Shown: positions 1 through 10,762, numbered from the stretch's first letter. The stretch is DNA of 64,000 bases from CAZEPJ01 sp964514105 (GCA_964514105.1 CAZEPJ010000004.1:1-64000), one strand, 5' to 3'. The notes: a model not told the origin generated them from the letters alone. Program-made: numbers and translations.

Positions 1-252
1 CTCCCCTGTGGAGTTCGAAAGGAGGCATCTCGCTCTGCCCAAAACCCAAAGCCCTAACCTGTCCACTGAACCGGGGTAACTTCAGGGGCCGGCAAGACCC
101 GCGGATTTCCCAGGTTATCTCACTGCCACGAGGTACCAGGCGACTGGATCCAGTTCCCGAGGATGGCGGGCTCAAGAGTTCGTCGGCCCCTACTCCAGAG
201 GACTCAGCCAACTTACCAGGTTCGGCGACTTCGAATGCCACAGCCCGCACGT

Positions 253-1521
253 CTATTCAATGAGCGCCTGATAGACCAGGCTCCTGAATAGACGACGGTA
301 ATACAACCGCTTGTCTGGGTCCTGTATCATAAGGACCGCTATCAGCTTCTCCCTGGGATCGACCCAGAAATAAGTTCCCCCCCAGCCACCCCAGTAATAA
401 TCACCCTTCGATCCGACCCACGCCGACCTCCCGTTGTCGAGTCGGACAGCGAAACCGAGTCCAAAACCATAGCCCGGTCCCGGAAGGTACCAACCGTCAT
501 CCCGCTTCGCCATGGGCCCCAAATGGTCAGATGTCATATACTCAACGGTCTTGGGGCTCAGCAGTCGCACCCCCTCCAACTCACCCCCGTTGAGAAGCAT
601 CTGTGCAAAGCGAACGTAGTCGCCCGCAGTGGCCACTCCGCCACCGCCCCCGGACAGCATCTTGGGCTTAGCAGTAACGTTGATCATTTCCGGGGCTTTG
701 CCGGTCTTGGGGTCCTTCGCAGGCTGGGCTATTCGGTTGTGATTCTCAGGCTTCACCCAAAAACCCGCGTCCGCCATCTTCAAAGGCTGGAACACCCGCG
801 TCTCCAGGAACTGGTCCAGAGGCATCCCAGAGATTACTTCGATGAGGCGCCCCACCACGTCGGTCGACCGCCCGTATTCCCACTGCGTACCCGGCTCGTA
901 AACGAGCGGGATCTTGGCCAGATTCTTTAGCATGTCCTCGAGCGTCTGATCGAAAGACCAGATCTTCGCGTCCATGTACATGGACTTGACCACGGATTTT
1001 CCAAATACGCCATAGGTGATCCCCGAGGTGTGCCTCAGAAGGTCCTGGACGGTCATGGTTCGTTGTAACGGAACTGTGGAGAAGTGAGGGCTCTCCACGC
1101 CGAGTTTCAGATCCGAGAATTCCGGAAGATACTTGGAAACAGGATCCTCCAGGAAGAATCGTCCTTCCTCGTGCAACATCATCGCCGCAACGCTCACAAA
1201 CGGCTTGGTCATTGAGTACACACGGAAAATCGCGTCATTCTGCATGGGTGCGCCGGCCTCTTTGTCGCGCCAGCCGAAACTCTCGAAATAGGCTATTCTC
1301 CCACCGCGGGCCACCAACGCGACCACGCCCGGCACCATCCCTTTCTCGACGTCCACCTTCAGAGTCGAGGACATCCTCTGCAGACGCTCCGATGACAGTC
1401 CGACTTCCTCTGGCTTCGCTGTGGGAAGCGGACCCGCGACCGCGCTGGCGTTCACGAACAGGCCAAGCACACTCACCACAACGCAACACTGGATTGTGAA
1501 GACTCGCCAATTGGACTTCAT
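253..1521 (-). CDS. Secreted beta-lactamase-fold serine hydrolase (class C / EstB-like)
   Basis: The 422-residue product begins with a hydrophobic signal segment ending near residue 29 (ASAVAG), so it is probably exported. The serine beta-lactamase/esterase motif SMTK lies at 103-106 and supplies the nucleophile Ser103 and general base Lys106. Tyr216 in WEYGRS is the likely second catalytic residue. Near the C terminus GGWGGTYFWVDP replaces the KTG box, as is usual in EstB-like esterases. The start is preceded by an ideal AAAGGAGGG site. The fold is clear but the substrate (ester, D-peptide or beta-lactam) cannot be read from sequence; an esterase or D-aminopeptidase role is more likely than resistance. 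It stands alone, with no partner gene in the window. Confidence 0.88.
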   Translation of the reverse strand: MKSNWRVFTIQCCVVVSVLGLFVNASAVAGPLPTAKPEEVGLSSERLQRMSSTLKVDVEKGMVPGVVALVARGGRIAYFESFGWRDKEAGAPMQNDAIFRVYSMTKPFVSVAAMMLHEEGRFFLEDPVSKYLPEFSDLKLGVESPHFSTVPLQRTMTVQDLLRHTSGITYGVFGKSVVKSMYMDAKIWSFDQTLEDMLKNLAKIPLVYEPGTQWEYGRSTDVVGRLIEVISGMPLDQFLETRVFQPLKMADAGFWVKPENHNRIAQPAKDPKTGKAPEMINVTAKPKMLSGGGGGVATAGDYVRFAQMLLNGGELEGVRLLSPKTVEYMTSDHLGPMAKRDDGWYLPGPGYGFGLGFAVRLDNGRSAWVGSKGDYYWGGWGGTYFWVDPREKLIAVLMIQDPDKRLYYRRLFRSLVYQALIE

Positions 1522-2034
1522 CTTTCCCTCCTTTCAAACGATAGAGAAAAAGTAATCGTGACCCACCGGGGAGCCCCCCCCAATTCGGGGTGTCGGCCCG
1601 TTCTGCTGGCTCCAGCTCATACCCCGCTCCAGAAGGTTGGCGGTATATGAAGTTCTCGATATTCGGATGAGAAAAAGCGGGCGAATGAGATACTATTCTC
1701 GATCCATGCCATCGTCAATCAGTTTCTTTGTTTGGCATCCCTTCAACCCACTGCTCTGAACTGCCCGGCATCCCCAACATGTTGTGCTTGAGGCATCGGG
1801 GCAAGAACGGTTGATATTCCGAAGAGATAGATACTCAAATCTCAAACCCATGATCGGCCCAGTTCTTCATCGATGGCGTGGTCCCCAAACAAGTGGGGAT
1901 AGTCGGACCGGGTCGAAGATGCGGTTAACCTCTCGCCTCGCATGGCGCACAAGGAAACCGACACCGGTGAACTGGATTCCCGCGGCAAGCGGAGTGTGCA
2001 AAGCGAAGGAGACGACCCTGGGAACATTGGCTCT
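1522..2034. other. Gene-poor spacer upstream of the hydrolase
   Basis: This stretch has no open frame with coding character. It holds the 5' flank of the minus-strand hydrolase gene and, towards its right end, decayed sequence continuous with the transposase remnant at 2116-2278. No convincing promoter hexamers were found. Confidence 0.5.
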
Positions 2035-2059
2035 GGTTCCGATTCTTTGCGTCGGAACC
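2035..2059. repeat. Perfect 8-bp inverted repeat (REP-like hairpin)
   Basis: GGTTCCGA (2035-2042) and TCGGAACC (2052-2059) are exact inverted repeats around a 9-nt loop. The hairpin lies about 56 bases past the last recognisable codon of the transposase remnant, where REP palindromes usually sit relative to their REP-associated transposase genes. Only one copy is visible here. Confidence 0.5.
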
Positions 2060-2115
2060 GTTCGATGCATTGAGCTTTTGAACGTCTCTTGATTGGTTGA
2101 ATCCTTCATCCGCCG

Positions 2116-2278
2116 CTCGTCGCATGGCGTCCGAGATGGCCGAGGTGCACACTCCCAATTGCCGGGCCGCGTCCGGCAGCGCGAATCCAAGTTCCTCCAG
2201 TAGGTGTTGTGTCACTTCATTCAACGATTCAAGGACGGGTCTTCCGACCGCAAGCGAATCGTGCGCGCCTCCTGCCGC
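2116..2278 (-). pseudogene. C-terminal remnant of a REP-associated (Y1/RAYT-type) transposase
   Basis: Reading the minus strand from about 2278 gives an open frame whose recognisable part, about 2224 to 2116, ends in a helix-turn-helix. Its key motifs are ARQLGVCTSAIS followed by DAMRRA. This resembles the DNA-binding tail found at the C terminus of many REP-associated tyrosine transposases. The catalytic HUH/Tyr domain is absent: an in-frame TGA closes the frame upstream at 2279-2281, and the ABC transporter gene begins its 3' end there. Downstream the frame runs on into non-coding-looking sequence without a sensible stop. I read it as a decayed fragment. The alternative is a chance HTH-like peptide. 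Confidence 0.45.
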
Positions 2279-3895
<1,617 letters not shown>

Positions 3896-3896
3896 G

Positions 3897-4838
3897 TCAG
3901 GTCCTCAGCCGCTTGGCCAGGCGCGGATCCAGGGTGTCGCGAAGCCCGTCGCCCAGCATGTTGACCGCCAGCACGGTCAAGGCCAGGAAGACGCCCGGGT
4001 ACAGGATGTTGTGCGGGAAAACCCGAAACAGGACACGACCCTCGGCCATGATGTTCCCCCACGTGGGGGTGGCGGGCGGGATGCCCGCGCCCAGGAAGCT
4101 GAGGATGGCCTCCACCAGGATGGCCGAGGCGCACACGTACGTCCCCTGGACGATGAGGGGCGCAATGGTGTTGGGCAGCACGTGGCGGACCAGGATCTTG
4201 GGCAGGGGCGTCCCCACGGAGACGGCCGACTCCACGTAGGGCTCTTCCCGGACGGACAGCACGATAGAGCGGACCAGCCGCACCACCCGGGGGATCTCCG
4301 GGATCATGATGGCCAGGACCACGGTTCCGAGCCCCGATCCCCAAACGGAGACCAGGGCGATGGCCAGCAGGATGCCCGGGATGGCCATGAGACCATCCAT
4401 GAACCGCATGACCACGCTGTCGACCCAGCGGATGTAGCCGGCCACCAGGCCGATGGTCAAGCCGGCCATCATGCTCAGCACGGCCACCGTCACCCCCACG
4501 ATAAGGGACACCCGGGCCCCGTACATCACCCGGCTGTACACGTCCCGGCCCAGGGTGTCCGTGCCCATGCGAAACACCCGGCGGGTCTCCCGACCCGCAT
4601 CGTCGGTGAAGACCTGTTCGGCGCCGGGCTTCTTGTTGCGGTACGTGGGGTCGATGGACGTGGGGTCCACGGTGCCTAGCCAGGGGGCCGAGAGGGCGAT
4701 GAGGGCCATGATGAGCATGATCGCCCCGCCGATGATCACGCTGGGGTTGCGTATGAGCGTGGACCACGCGCTGGCCGGTCGGGCTGCAGCGGCGGACGAG
4801 GCGGCCGAGTCGACGGCTATTTCAACCGCGTCGGTCAA
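3897..4838 (-). CDS. Peptide/nickel ABC transporter permease (DppC family)
   Basis: The 313-residue multi-spanning inner-membrane protein has an Ala-rich cytosolic N terminus, a first membrane helix near residues 35-55, and a C-terminal BPD_transp_1 region. The EAA coupling loop is recognisable as ESAVSVGTPLPKILVRHVLP, the site that docks on the ATPase. A long periplasmic loop between helices 1 and 2, containing the GTDTLGRDVYSR segment, is diagnostic of DppC/OppC. The gene overlaps the upstream permease by four bases (ATGA) and is followed one base later by the ATPase gene, so the three are co-translated. Confidence 0.93.
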   Translation of the reverse strand: MTDAVEIAVDSAASSAAAARPASAWSTLIRNPSVIIGGAIMLIMALIALSAPWLGTVDPTSIDPTYRNKKPGAEQVFTDDAGRETRRVFRMGTDTLGRDVYSRVMYGARVSLIVGVTVAVLSMMAGLTIGLVAGYIRWVDSVVMRFMDGLMAIPGILLAIALVSVWGSGLGTVVLAIMIPEIPRVVRLVRSIVLSVREEPYVESAVSVGTPLPKILVRHVLPNTIAPLIVQGTYVCASAILVEAILSFLGAGIPPATPTWGNIMAEGRVLFRVFPHNILYPGVFLALTVLAVNMLGDGLRDTLDPRLAKRLRT

Positions 4839-5776
4839 TAGCGGATCCTCGGATCGAGCAGGCAGTAAATCAGGTCCACCACCAGGTTGATGAACACGTA
4901 CACGAAGGAGAACACCAGGATGACGGCCTGGATCGTGGGGTAGTCGCGGCCCAGGACCGCGTCCACGGTGAGGCGTCCCAGTCCGGGGACGTTGTACACG
5001 CTCTCCGTGACCACCACCCCCCCGATGAGCAGGGCGATGCCGATGCCGATGACGGTGACGATGGGCACGGCCGCGTTGCGCAGGGCGTGGCGCCTGAGGA
5101 CCAGCCGATCCCTGAGCCCTTTGGAGTAGGCCGTGCGGATGTAGTCCTCTCCGAGCACCTCGAGCATGCTGGCCCGGGTCATGCGGGCGATCAGGGCGAT
5201 GTAGATGACGCTGAGGGTCAGGGCGGGGAGCAGCAGATGATGCAAAAAAGGCCAGAGGCCCTCGGACAGGCTCTTGTATCCCTGCACCGGGAACAGCCTG
5301 AGTTGAATGGCGAAAAGGTAAATGAGGAGGTAGCCCAGGACGAACACCGGCACCGAGAAGCCGAGCACGGAGAAACCCATGACCACCCGATCGATCCAGC
5401 TTCCATGTTTGTACGCCGCCACGACCCCCAGGGGCACGGCGATCAGGATGGTGATGATGAGCGTGAGGGCGGCCAGGGAAAGCGTGGGCTCCAGGCGCAG
5501 CTTGATGAGCTCGGTCACCGGCTTCTTGAAGAAGAAGGATTCCCCCAGGTCGCCCCGGACGAGCCTGCCCGCCCAGATTCCCAGTTGGGTCAGGATGGGC
5601 TGATTGAGGCCGAGCTGTTCCCGGATCGCCTCGATCTGGGCGGGACTGGCGTTGTCCCCGGCCAGGATGGCCGCCGGGTCCCCGGGCGTCAACCGCAGCA
5701 TGCAGAAGACAAAGAGCGCCACCATCCCCATGACCGGGATGGTGGCGAGCAGTCGTCGAAGGGTGAAACCCAGCAT
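4835..5776 (-). CDS. Peptide/nickel ABC transporter permease (DppB family)
   Basis: The 313-residue integral membrane protein starts with the usual DppB pattern of an amphipathic residue run (LRRLLATIPVMG) and helix 1, followed by the family segment LTPGDPA. The EAA loop YSKGLRDRLVLRRHALRNA lies in the last third, and the protein ends in the DPRIRY motif shared by this family. It pairs with the DppC-type permease whose start codon overlaps its stop. A 99-base gap separates it from the binding-protein gene upstream, containing a small hairpin that may set the ratio of binding protein to membrane subunits. Confidence 0.93.
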   Translation of the reverse strand: MLGFTLRRLLATIPVMGMVALFVFCMLRLTPGDPAAILAGDNASPAQIEAIREQLGLNQPILTQLGIWAGRLVRGDLGESFFFKKPVTELIKLRLEPTLSLAALTLIITILIAVPLGVVAAYKHGSWIDRVVMGFSVLGFSVPVFVLGYLLIYLFAIQLRLFPVQGYKSLSEGLWPFLHHLLLPALTLSVIYIALIARMTRASMLEVLGEDYIRTAYSKGLRDRLVLRRHALRNAAVPIVTVIGIGIALLIGGVVVTESVYNVPGLGRLTVDAVLGRDYPTIQAVILVFSFVYVFINLVVDLIYCLLDPRIRY

Positions 5777-5809
5777 GGCGTCAAGAAACCCGTATGGACC
5801 TCAAAGCCT

Positions 5810-5825
5810 TTTCCCTTGTGGGAAA
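5810..5825 (-). promoter_or_regulatory. Small hairpin between binding-protein and permease genes
   Basis: TTTCCC (5810-5815) and GGGAAA (5820-5825) form a perfect six-base stem with a four-base loop in the only sizeable gap of the peptide-importer operon. Such hairpins often stabilise the upstream binding-protein message or partly attenuate transcription. No U-tract follows on the minus strand, so it is not a full terminator. The role is inferred. Confidence 0.3.
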
Positions 5826-5875
5826 TGGGAGTCGTATGGCTCCCCGTGGTCAGAAGGTCACCGGAGTCGCCCGCC

Positions 5876-7465
5876 TCACTTCTTGGTGATGTTGAAGAAA
5901 TACGGCGCCGGGCCGGCGAGGATCCCGTCCACTACCCCTTTGCGATACGCCACGGGTTGATACCACTGCCCGCAGTGGGCGTGGGTCCCGAACTCCAGGG
6001 CGTACGCCTGGATCTCCTCGGCGATCTTCTTCTGCTTTTGCGGGTCGGTCTCCCGGGCGAAGGCGTCGCGCAGCTTCTCCATCTTCTCGTCGCAGGGCCA
6101 GCCGAACCAGGCCTTGTCGCAACTGGTGGCAAAGCCCGCGGCCATGATGGGGTTGAGGATGTCGGCCGCCACCCAGTTGGTCAGAAAGACGTTCCAGCCT
6201 CCCTGGGCCGGTGGCTCCTTCTTGGCCCTGCGCGAGACCAGGGTCTGCCAGTCCATGGCCTGAAGATCCACCTTGAAGCCCGCCCGCTCCAGGGCCTTGG
6301 CGGCCACGGGGGCCAGGTTGTTGAGGACGGCCACGTCCGTGGACTGCATGATCACCACCGGGGTGCCATCGTACCCGCCTTCTTTCAACAGCGCCTTGGC
6401 CCGCTCGAAATCCGGCTTCATGGTCACGGGGGCGCCGGCCTCGGTGGCCAGGGGCGTTCCGCATACGAACATGGCCTGGCAGGGCTTGTACCACTTGGCA
6501 TCTCCCACCACGGCCTTGAGGAAGTCCTCCTGATTGAGGGCGGCCAGGGCGGCCTGTCTCAGTTTGACGTTGTTGAAGGGCGGGTGGAGATGGTTCATCC
6601 GAAACATGTACTGGTTGCCCAGGGGGTTGATGTTGAGCAGCGCGATCTTGTCTTTCTCGGCCTCGAGGATGGGAAGGAGGTCGTGGGGCGGTGTCTCGAT
6701 GTAATCGATCTCCCCGGCGATGAGGGCGTTGACCGCGGTCTGGTGGTCCGGGATCCAGACCCATTCCACGCGATCGACCTTGGCCATCTTGCCCCCCGAG
6801 GCCCAGCTCGGCGGCTCGTTGCGGGGTTTGTACTTGGGGTTCTTCACATACAGCGCCTTGACGCCTGGTTTCCATTCGTCCGCCTTGAAGATGAAAGGAC
6901 CGGACCCCACGTACTCGGTGATCTGCTTGTCCGAGGGCGTCTCTGCGATGCGCTTGGGCATGATGAAGGGTACGTACGAGCTGGGTTTGCCCAGGGACAT
7001 GAGGACCAGGCCGTACGGCTCCTTGAGGATGAGCTGGAAGGTCTTTTCGTCCACCACCTTCAGCTCCTTGGTGAACTCCATGAGCTTCTGACCCATGCTG
7101 TCCCTCTGGCCCCAGCGTTTGAGAGAGGTCACGCAATCCTCGGCCTTGACCGGGGCCCCGTCGTGCCAGACAAGCCCCTCACGCAGCGCGAAGGTGTAGG
7201 TGAGTTTGTCATCGCTCACCGAGAACTTATCCACCATCTGGGGTTTGACGTCGAGTTTGTCGTCCATGGCGAAGAGCGTGTCGTAGATCATGTACCCATG
7301 GTTGCGCGTGATGTAGGCCGTGGTCCAGTGAGGGTCCACGATCTTGAGGTCGGAGTGCATCACGACACGCAAGGTCGTCTCCGCCGAGGCCACTTGGCCG
7401 AAGCCCAGCGCCAGGATCGGAATCAATGCCATCGCGGCGAGTCTTGCGGTTGATCCGAAGGCCAT
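5876..7465 (-). CDS. Periplasmic peptide/nickel-binding protein (SBP family 5)
   Basis: I place the start at 7465, giving 529 residues, because GGGGAGG sits seven bases upstream; a longer frame to 7498 lacks such a site. Residues 1-28 form a signal peptide ending FGQVASA. The mature part has the family-5 pattern: an N-terminal lobe starting TTLRVVMHSDLKIVDPH, then AYTFALREGLVWHDG-like strand residues (TYTFALREGLVWHDG in this protein), and a C-terminal lobe. It is the first gene of the importer operon and would deliver solute to the DppB/DppC-type permeases. The solute is not identifiable from sequence; members bind peptides, heme, nickel chelates or opines. Confidence 0.92.
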   Translation of the reverse strand: MAFGSTARLAAMALIPILALGFGQVASAETTLRVVMHSDLKIVDPHWTTAYITRNHGYMIYDTLFAMDDKLDVKPQMVDKFSVSDDKLTYTFALREGLVWHDGAPVKAEDCVTSLKRWGQRDSMGQKLMEFTKELKVVDEKTFQLILKEPYGLVLMSLGKPSSYVPFIMPKRIAETPSDKQITEYVGSGPFIFKADEWKPGVKALYVKNPKYKPRNEPPSWASGGKMAKVDRVEWVWIPDHQTAVNALIAGEIDYIETPPHDLLPILEAEKDKIALLNINPLGNQYMFRMNHLHPPFNNVKLRQAALAALNQEDFLKAVVGDAKWYKPCQAMFVCGTPLATEAGAPVTMKPDFERAKALLKEGGYDGTPVVIMQSTDVAVLNNLAPVAAKALERAGFKVDLQAMDWQTLVSRRAKKEPPAQGGWNVFLTNWVAADILNPIMAAGFATSCDKAWFGWPCDEKMEKLRDAFARETDPQKQKKIAEEIQAYALEFGTHAHCGQWYQPVAYRKGVVDGILAGPAPYFFNITKK

Positions 7466-7775
7466 GTCCGTACCTCCCCTTGCCTGGAAAGAAGCCATTG
7501 GATTTGTGGGGCTGAAGAAAGCAAGGCAGCCTCAAGCGAGACTTCAAGGCGGAGGTCGCGCCTTGCGCCGCGAAGGGCTGGACAGATGGAAAGCGCATCC
7601 CGGGGCGTGGGCCATGGGAAAACCTCCTCGCCTGGCGACCCGTCCGGAGACGCCGGCGCTTGGGGTGTCGAGGGGTCCATTGTGTCCAGGACGACAGGTC
7701 GCGAAGAACCCGCAGCAGTGGGAGTTGTCCTTATGTCTCACAATCGTGCCCCCACGTCAAGCCTCGCCGCCCCCT
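7466..7775. other. Intergenic region upstream of the peptide importer
   Basis: These 310 bases separate the importer from the upstream alcohol dehydrogenase, both on the minus strand. I see no gene. A weak minus-strand promoter candidate has CGTCAA at 7755-7760 (TTGACG read on the minus strand) and CTTATG at 7730-7735 (CATAAG) with a 19-base spacer. It is too poor a match to call firmly. Confidence 0.35.
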
Positions 7776-8798
7776 TCAGAATTCCTCCCCCACCCGGCAC
7801 AACACCTTGACGGCCTTGCCGGGATGGATGCGCTCGCGGTAGATCCGCGGCAGATCATCCAGGGCGATGAGGTCCGATATGATGGGGGCTCCGTCCAGCT
7901 TCCCCTCGGCCATCCATTGCAGGCACTGGATGTTCTCCCGATGGCTGTTGCCGTACGCGCCGGTCAGCCGCACTTCCTTGAAGTTCAGGAGCCTCGGCTG
8001 GATGACCGCGTCTCCGAAGTGGATCCCCATCTCGCACACGGTCCCGCCGATGGCCGCCGCCTCCATGCCGGCCTGGATGTTTCCGGGCACCCCCGAGCAC
8101 TCGAACACGGTCTCGAAGCCCGCGCCATGGGTGATGGTTTGCACCCGCGGCGCCATCTCCTCGCTGAACGGGTCGATGGCCGAGTCCGCCCCCAGGAGCA
8201 GGGCCAGGTCTCGTTTCCGGCGGATCGGCTCCGAAAGGGCGACGGGCCCAAAGCCCAAGAGCTTGAGCAGGCGCACCGTGGCCAGCCCGATGGGTCCGCC
8301 GCCCAGGACCAGGGCCGAGCCGCTCCGGGCGCCCGAGGCGTGGATGCCGTGGAGGGCCGCGGCGAACATCTCTGCCAGGGCCGCGTTGCGGGAGTCGACT
8401 CCCGGCGGGACGGGCACGGGCATGCCCGCAAAGGCCTTGACGTACTCCGCAAACCCGCCCGGCAGGTCTCCGATTCCCGTTGTCCGCCGGTTGGCCCGGC
8501 AGAACTGGGGCCGGCCGGCAGCGCACTGGGGGCACGCCCCGCAATACGTGGGCCTCACGATGACCCGCCGCCCGCGCCACGTGTCCGAGACATCCGCGCC
8601 CAGCTCCACCACGGTCCCGCTGAACTCATGCCCCAGGATGTATCCGTCGGGCAGGATGCCCATCTCCACGAGGGTGTGGTCGGAACCGCAGAACCCCGCG
8701 TTGGCCACCTGGATCAGGAGCTGATCCGGCTCCAGCCGGGGCACGGGCACGTCCTCGACCACCAGTCCTCGGCCCTTTCGGAATACCACCGCCTTCAT
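7776..8798 (-). CDS. Zinc-dependent medium-chain alcohol/polyol dehydrogenase
   Basis: This 340-residue MDR-family oxidoreductase carries the full set of zinc ligands. Catalytic zinc: Cys37 and the GHE motif with His57/Glu58. Structural zinc: Cys86, Cys89, Cys92 and Cys100 in the lobe YCGACPQCAAGRPQFC. The Rossmann dinucleotide loop GGGPIG is at 166-171. The chain is close to the usual 340-350 residues and appears intact; an AAGGAG site precedes the ATG. It would oxidise an alcohol or polyol with NAD(P). The family includes sorbitol, threonine and butanediol dehydrogenases, and nothing in the neighbourhood fixes the substrate. It is transcribed alone or ahead of the peptide importer. Confidence 0.9.
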   Translation of the reverse strand: MKAVVFRKGRGLVVEDVPVPRLEPDQLLIQVANAGFCGSDHTLVEMGILPDGYILGHEFSGTVVELGADVSDTWRGRRVIVRPTYCGACPQCAAGRPQFCRANRRTTGIGDLPGGFAEYVKAFAGMPVPVPPGVDSRNAALAEMFAAALHGIHASGARSGSALVLGGGPIGLATVRLLKLLGFGPVALSEPIRRKRDLALLLGADSAIDPFSEEMAPRVQTITHGAGFETVFECSGVPGNIQAGMEAAAIGGTVCEMGIHFGDAVIQPRLLNFKEVRLTGAYGNSHRENIQCLQWMAEGKLDGAPIISDLIALDDLPRIYRERIHPGKAVKVLCRVGEEF

Positions 8799-9156
8799 GG
8801 CGGCTCCTTGTCACTTGATGACTTCATACGCCAGGCCCAAGCCATGGCAACCCGGGGACGGGCGTCGGGCGCCCCCTCGTTGGACTCGGCGCGGCACACG
8901 ACGTGGAGCGCGAATCACTCGGCCCTGATCCGCCCGTGTTCAGGCCGGTCACGGATCAGTCGGTCAGCTGGGCAAGGGCCTTGCGGAATACCCGGCTCCA
9001 GCGTGAGGCACCGGCCGTTGGAGTGCGGCCTTGGGGGTCCTTTGGGGCAGCCAGATGCCCTTGTCCGCTCCGCCGAACCCTATCACGGAAATGCCCCCTG
9101 GCCAAGAAGGCCTGGGCTCCCAGCCGGCCAGGCCGAATTCCATCGACTCCCTTGAG
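8799..9156. other. Divergent intergenic region
   Basis: This stretch lies between the minus-strand dehydrogenase and the plus-strand ABM gene. No coding frame with family resemblance is present. A strong plus-strand promoter begins at its right end (9157); no clear promoter for the dehydrogenase was recognised. Confidence 0.4.
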
Positions 9157-9185
9157 TTGACCCCCCCGTCCGCCCCCGCTACAAT
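9157..9185 (+). promoter_or_regulatory. Sigma70-type promoter for the ABM-SMP-amidohydrolase genes
   Basis: TTGACC at 9157-9162 and TACAAT at 9180-9185 are separated by exactly 17 bases. Each hexamer matches the consensus at five of six positions, and transcription would begin about 28 bases before the ATG at 9220. Confidence 0.6.
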
Positions 9186-9219
9186 GCCCCCATTCCAAAT
9201 GCCCGCGCAGGAGGGTGCC

Positions 9220-9528
9220 ATGATCTACGTGATAGCCACGGTGGCGTGCAAGCCGGGGTGCAAGGACGCGTATCTGCAGGTCCTCAAGGGCAACATCCCC
9301 CTCGTCAAGGCCGAGGCCGGGTGCCTGGGGTACGAGGCCACCGTGGATGTGGCGTCGGGGATCCCCATCCAGGGAGACGTGCGGGAGGACGTGGTGACCA
9401 TCGTGGAGAGCTGGCAGGATCTCGACGCCCTGTTCGCGCACTTCAAGGCGCCGCACATGCTCGCATACCGGGACAAGGCCAAGGACCTGGTGGATAAGGT
9501 GAGTATCCAGGTCCTCAAGCCCGTCTGA
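9220..9528 (+). CDS. ABM-family (antibiotic biosynthesis monooxygenase-like) small protein
   Basis: The 102-residue protein begins MIYVIATVACKPGC and has the ferredoxin-like alternation of strands and helices typical of the dimeric ABM superfamily. The central segment GCLGYEATVD and the later ESWQDLDALFAHFKAPH are characteristic; the last His matches the conserved position before the C-terminal strand. Members include quinol monooxygenases (YgiN), heme-degrading proteins and stress-related proteins of unknown substrate. The start is chosen at 9220 because GGAGGG lies just upstream and it trims non-conserved sequence. It heads a likely plus-strand transcription unit with the strictosidine-synthase-like and amidohydrolase genes. 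Confidence 0.8.
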   Translation: MIYVIATVACKPGCKDAYLQVLKGNIPLVKAEAGCLGYEATVDVASGIPIQGDVREDVVTIVESWQDLDALFAHFKAPHMLAYRDKAKDLVDKVSIQVLKPV

Positions 9529-9644
9529 GGCATCGTTTTCCAAAGTGTCATCCCCAAGGGGAGACATTGCGCTGGGGTCGAGCCGCCCCCCTCGCCTGTC
9601 CCCCGGAGGGGACGCGGGGGCGGGATGACCAGCGAGGTGTGCCC

Positions 9645-10742
9645 ATGCTTCGCAATGCCCTTTGGCTGCTGGTAGGCCTGGTCGTCGTCATCCTCCTGTA
9701 CTTCCTGCTCTGGCCGGTGCCGGTGGAGCCCGTGGCCTGGCAGGCCCCCCCCAACCCGGGATACACGGGCCCGTTCGCCCGGAACGAGCGCCTCCGGGCC
9801 ATGGAGCTTTTGTCCATCGCGGACACCCACGGCCCCGAGGACGTGGCCTTAGACGTCCAGGGCCGGATCTACGCGACCACCCATGAGGGGTGGATCGTGC
9901 GGCTGCAGCCCGACGGGTCCAAACCCGAGAAGTGGGTGAATACCCAGGGCCGTCCGCTGGGGATCGATTTCGATGGGGCAGGGAATCTCATCGTGGCCGA
10001 CGCGTACCGCGGTCTTTTGTCCATCGCCCCAGGTGGCGCCGTCCAAGAGCTGGCCACCACCGCGGACGACATCCCCATCCGGTACGCCGACGACGTGTCC
10101 GTGGCTGCGGACGGCAGGATCTATTTCTCCGACGCCTCGGTAAAGTTCGGGGCCAAGGGAGGCGGGGGGACATACGAGGCGAGCCTGCTGGATCTCATGG
10201 AGCACGGGGGGCACGGGCGCCTCCTGGTCTTCGACCCGGCCACGAGCAAGGCTACGACCCTTCTCAAGGGTCTGAATTTCGCCAACGGAGTGGCCGTGGG
10301 CCACGATCAGCAATACGTCCTCGTCAACGAGACCGGGAGCTACCGGGTCATGCGCTATTGGCTCCACGGCCCCAAGAAGGGGAAGGCCGAGCCCTTCATC
10401 GAGAGCCTCCCCGCGTTTCCGGACAACATCTCCGCTGGTCTCGACGGGAGGTTCTGGGTGGCGCTGGTCTCGCCGCGAAATCCCCTGCTCGACGGCTTGT
10501 CGGACCGGCCCTTTCTGCGTCGGGTCATTCAGCGCATGCCCGCGTTCCTGCGGCCCCAGGCCGTGCCGTACGGGCATATCATCGCCCTGGACGCAGAAGG
10601 CAGGGTGGTGGCGGACCTTCAGGATCCATCCGGAAGACATCCGGTCAATACGAGCGTCACCGAGACCCGGGAACACCTCTACATCGGCAGCCTGGCGGCG
10701 CCGGCCCTGGCCCGACTGACCAAGGCCAATGCGGGACTCTGA
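9645..10742 (+). CDS. Membrane-anchored SMP-30/strictosidine-synthase-like beta-propeller protein
   Basis: This 365-residue product (start at 9645, after GAGGTG) has a single N-terminal membrane helix at about 6-25. Beta-propeller blades follow, with the repeated pattern DVALDVQGRIYATTHEGWIVRL and later LVADAYRGLLSI-type strands. The ending LKVLDPEG-like segment is here LDAEGRVVADLQDPSG with a terminal IGSL motif. This order is that of the strictosidine synthase/APMAP branch, whose bacterial members are probable lactonases or arylesterases. The protein probably faces the periplasm. It lies 20 bases upstream of the amidohydrolase gene, suggesting co-transcription. The substrate is unknown. Confidence 0.8.
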   Translation: MLRNALWLLVGLVVVILLYFLLWPVPVEPVAWQAPPNPGYTGPFARNERLRAMELLSIADTHGPEDVALDVQGRIYATTHEGWIVRLQPDGSKPEKWVNTQGRPLGIDFDGAGNLIVADAYRGLLSIAPGGAVQELATTADDIPIRYADDVSVAADGRIYFSDASVKFGAKGGGGTYEASLLDLMEHGGHGRLLVFDPATSKATTLLKGLNFANGVAVGHDQQYVLVNETGSYRVMRYWLHGPKKGKAEPFIESLPAFPDNISAGLDGRFWVALVSPRNPLLDGLSDRPFLRRVIQRMPAFLRPQAVPYGHIIALDAEGRVVADLQDPSGRHPVNTSVTETREHLYIGSLAAPALARLTKANAGL

Positions 10743-10762
10743 ACGGAGCGAATGGGGGAAGG

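Noticed and set aside
30..110. Sequence resembling the terminal part of some insertion sequences near the left edge (CTGAA/TTCAG arms around a GGGG core).
   Set aside because: The match is from memory only, the arms are five bases long, and no transposase gene or target duplication is visible.
5087..7453. Plus-strand frame of 788 codons over the permease and binding-protein genes.
   Set aside because: It is antisense to strongly conserved genes and shows only composition-driven openness.
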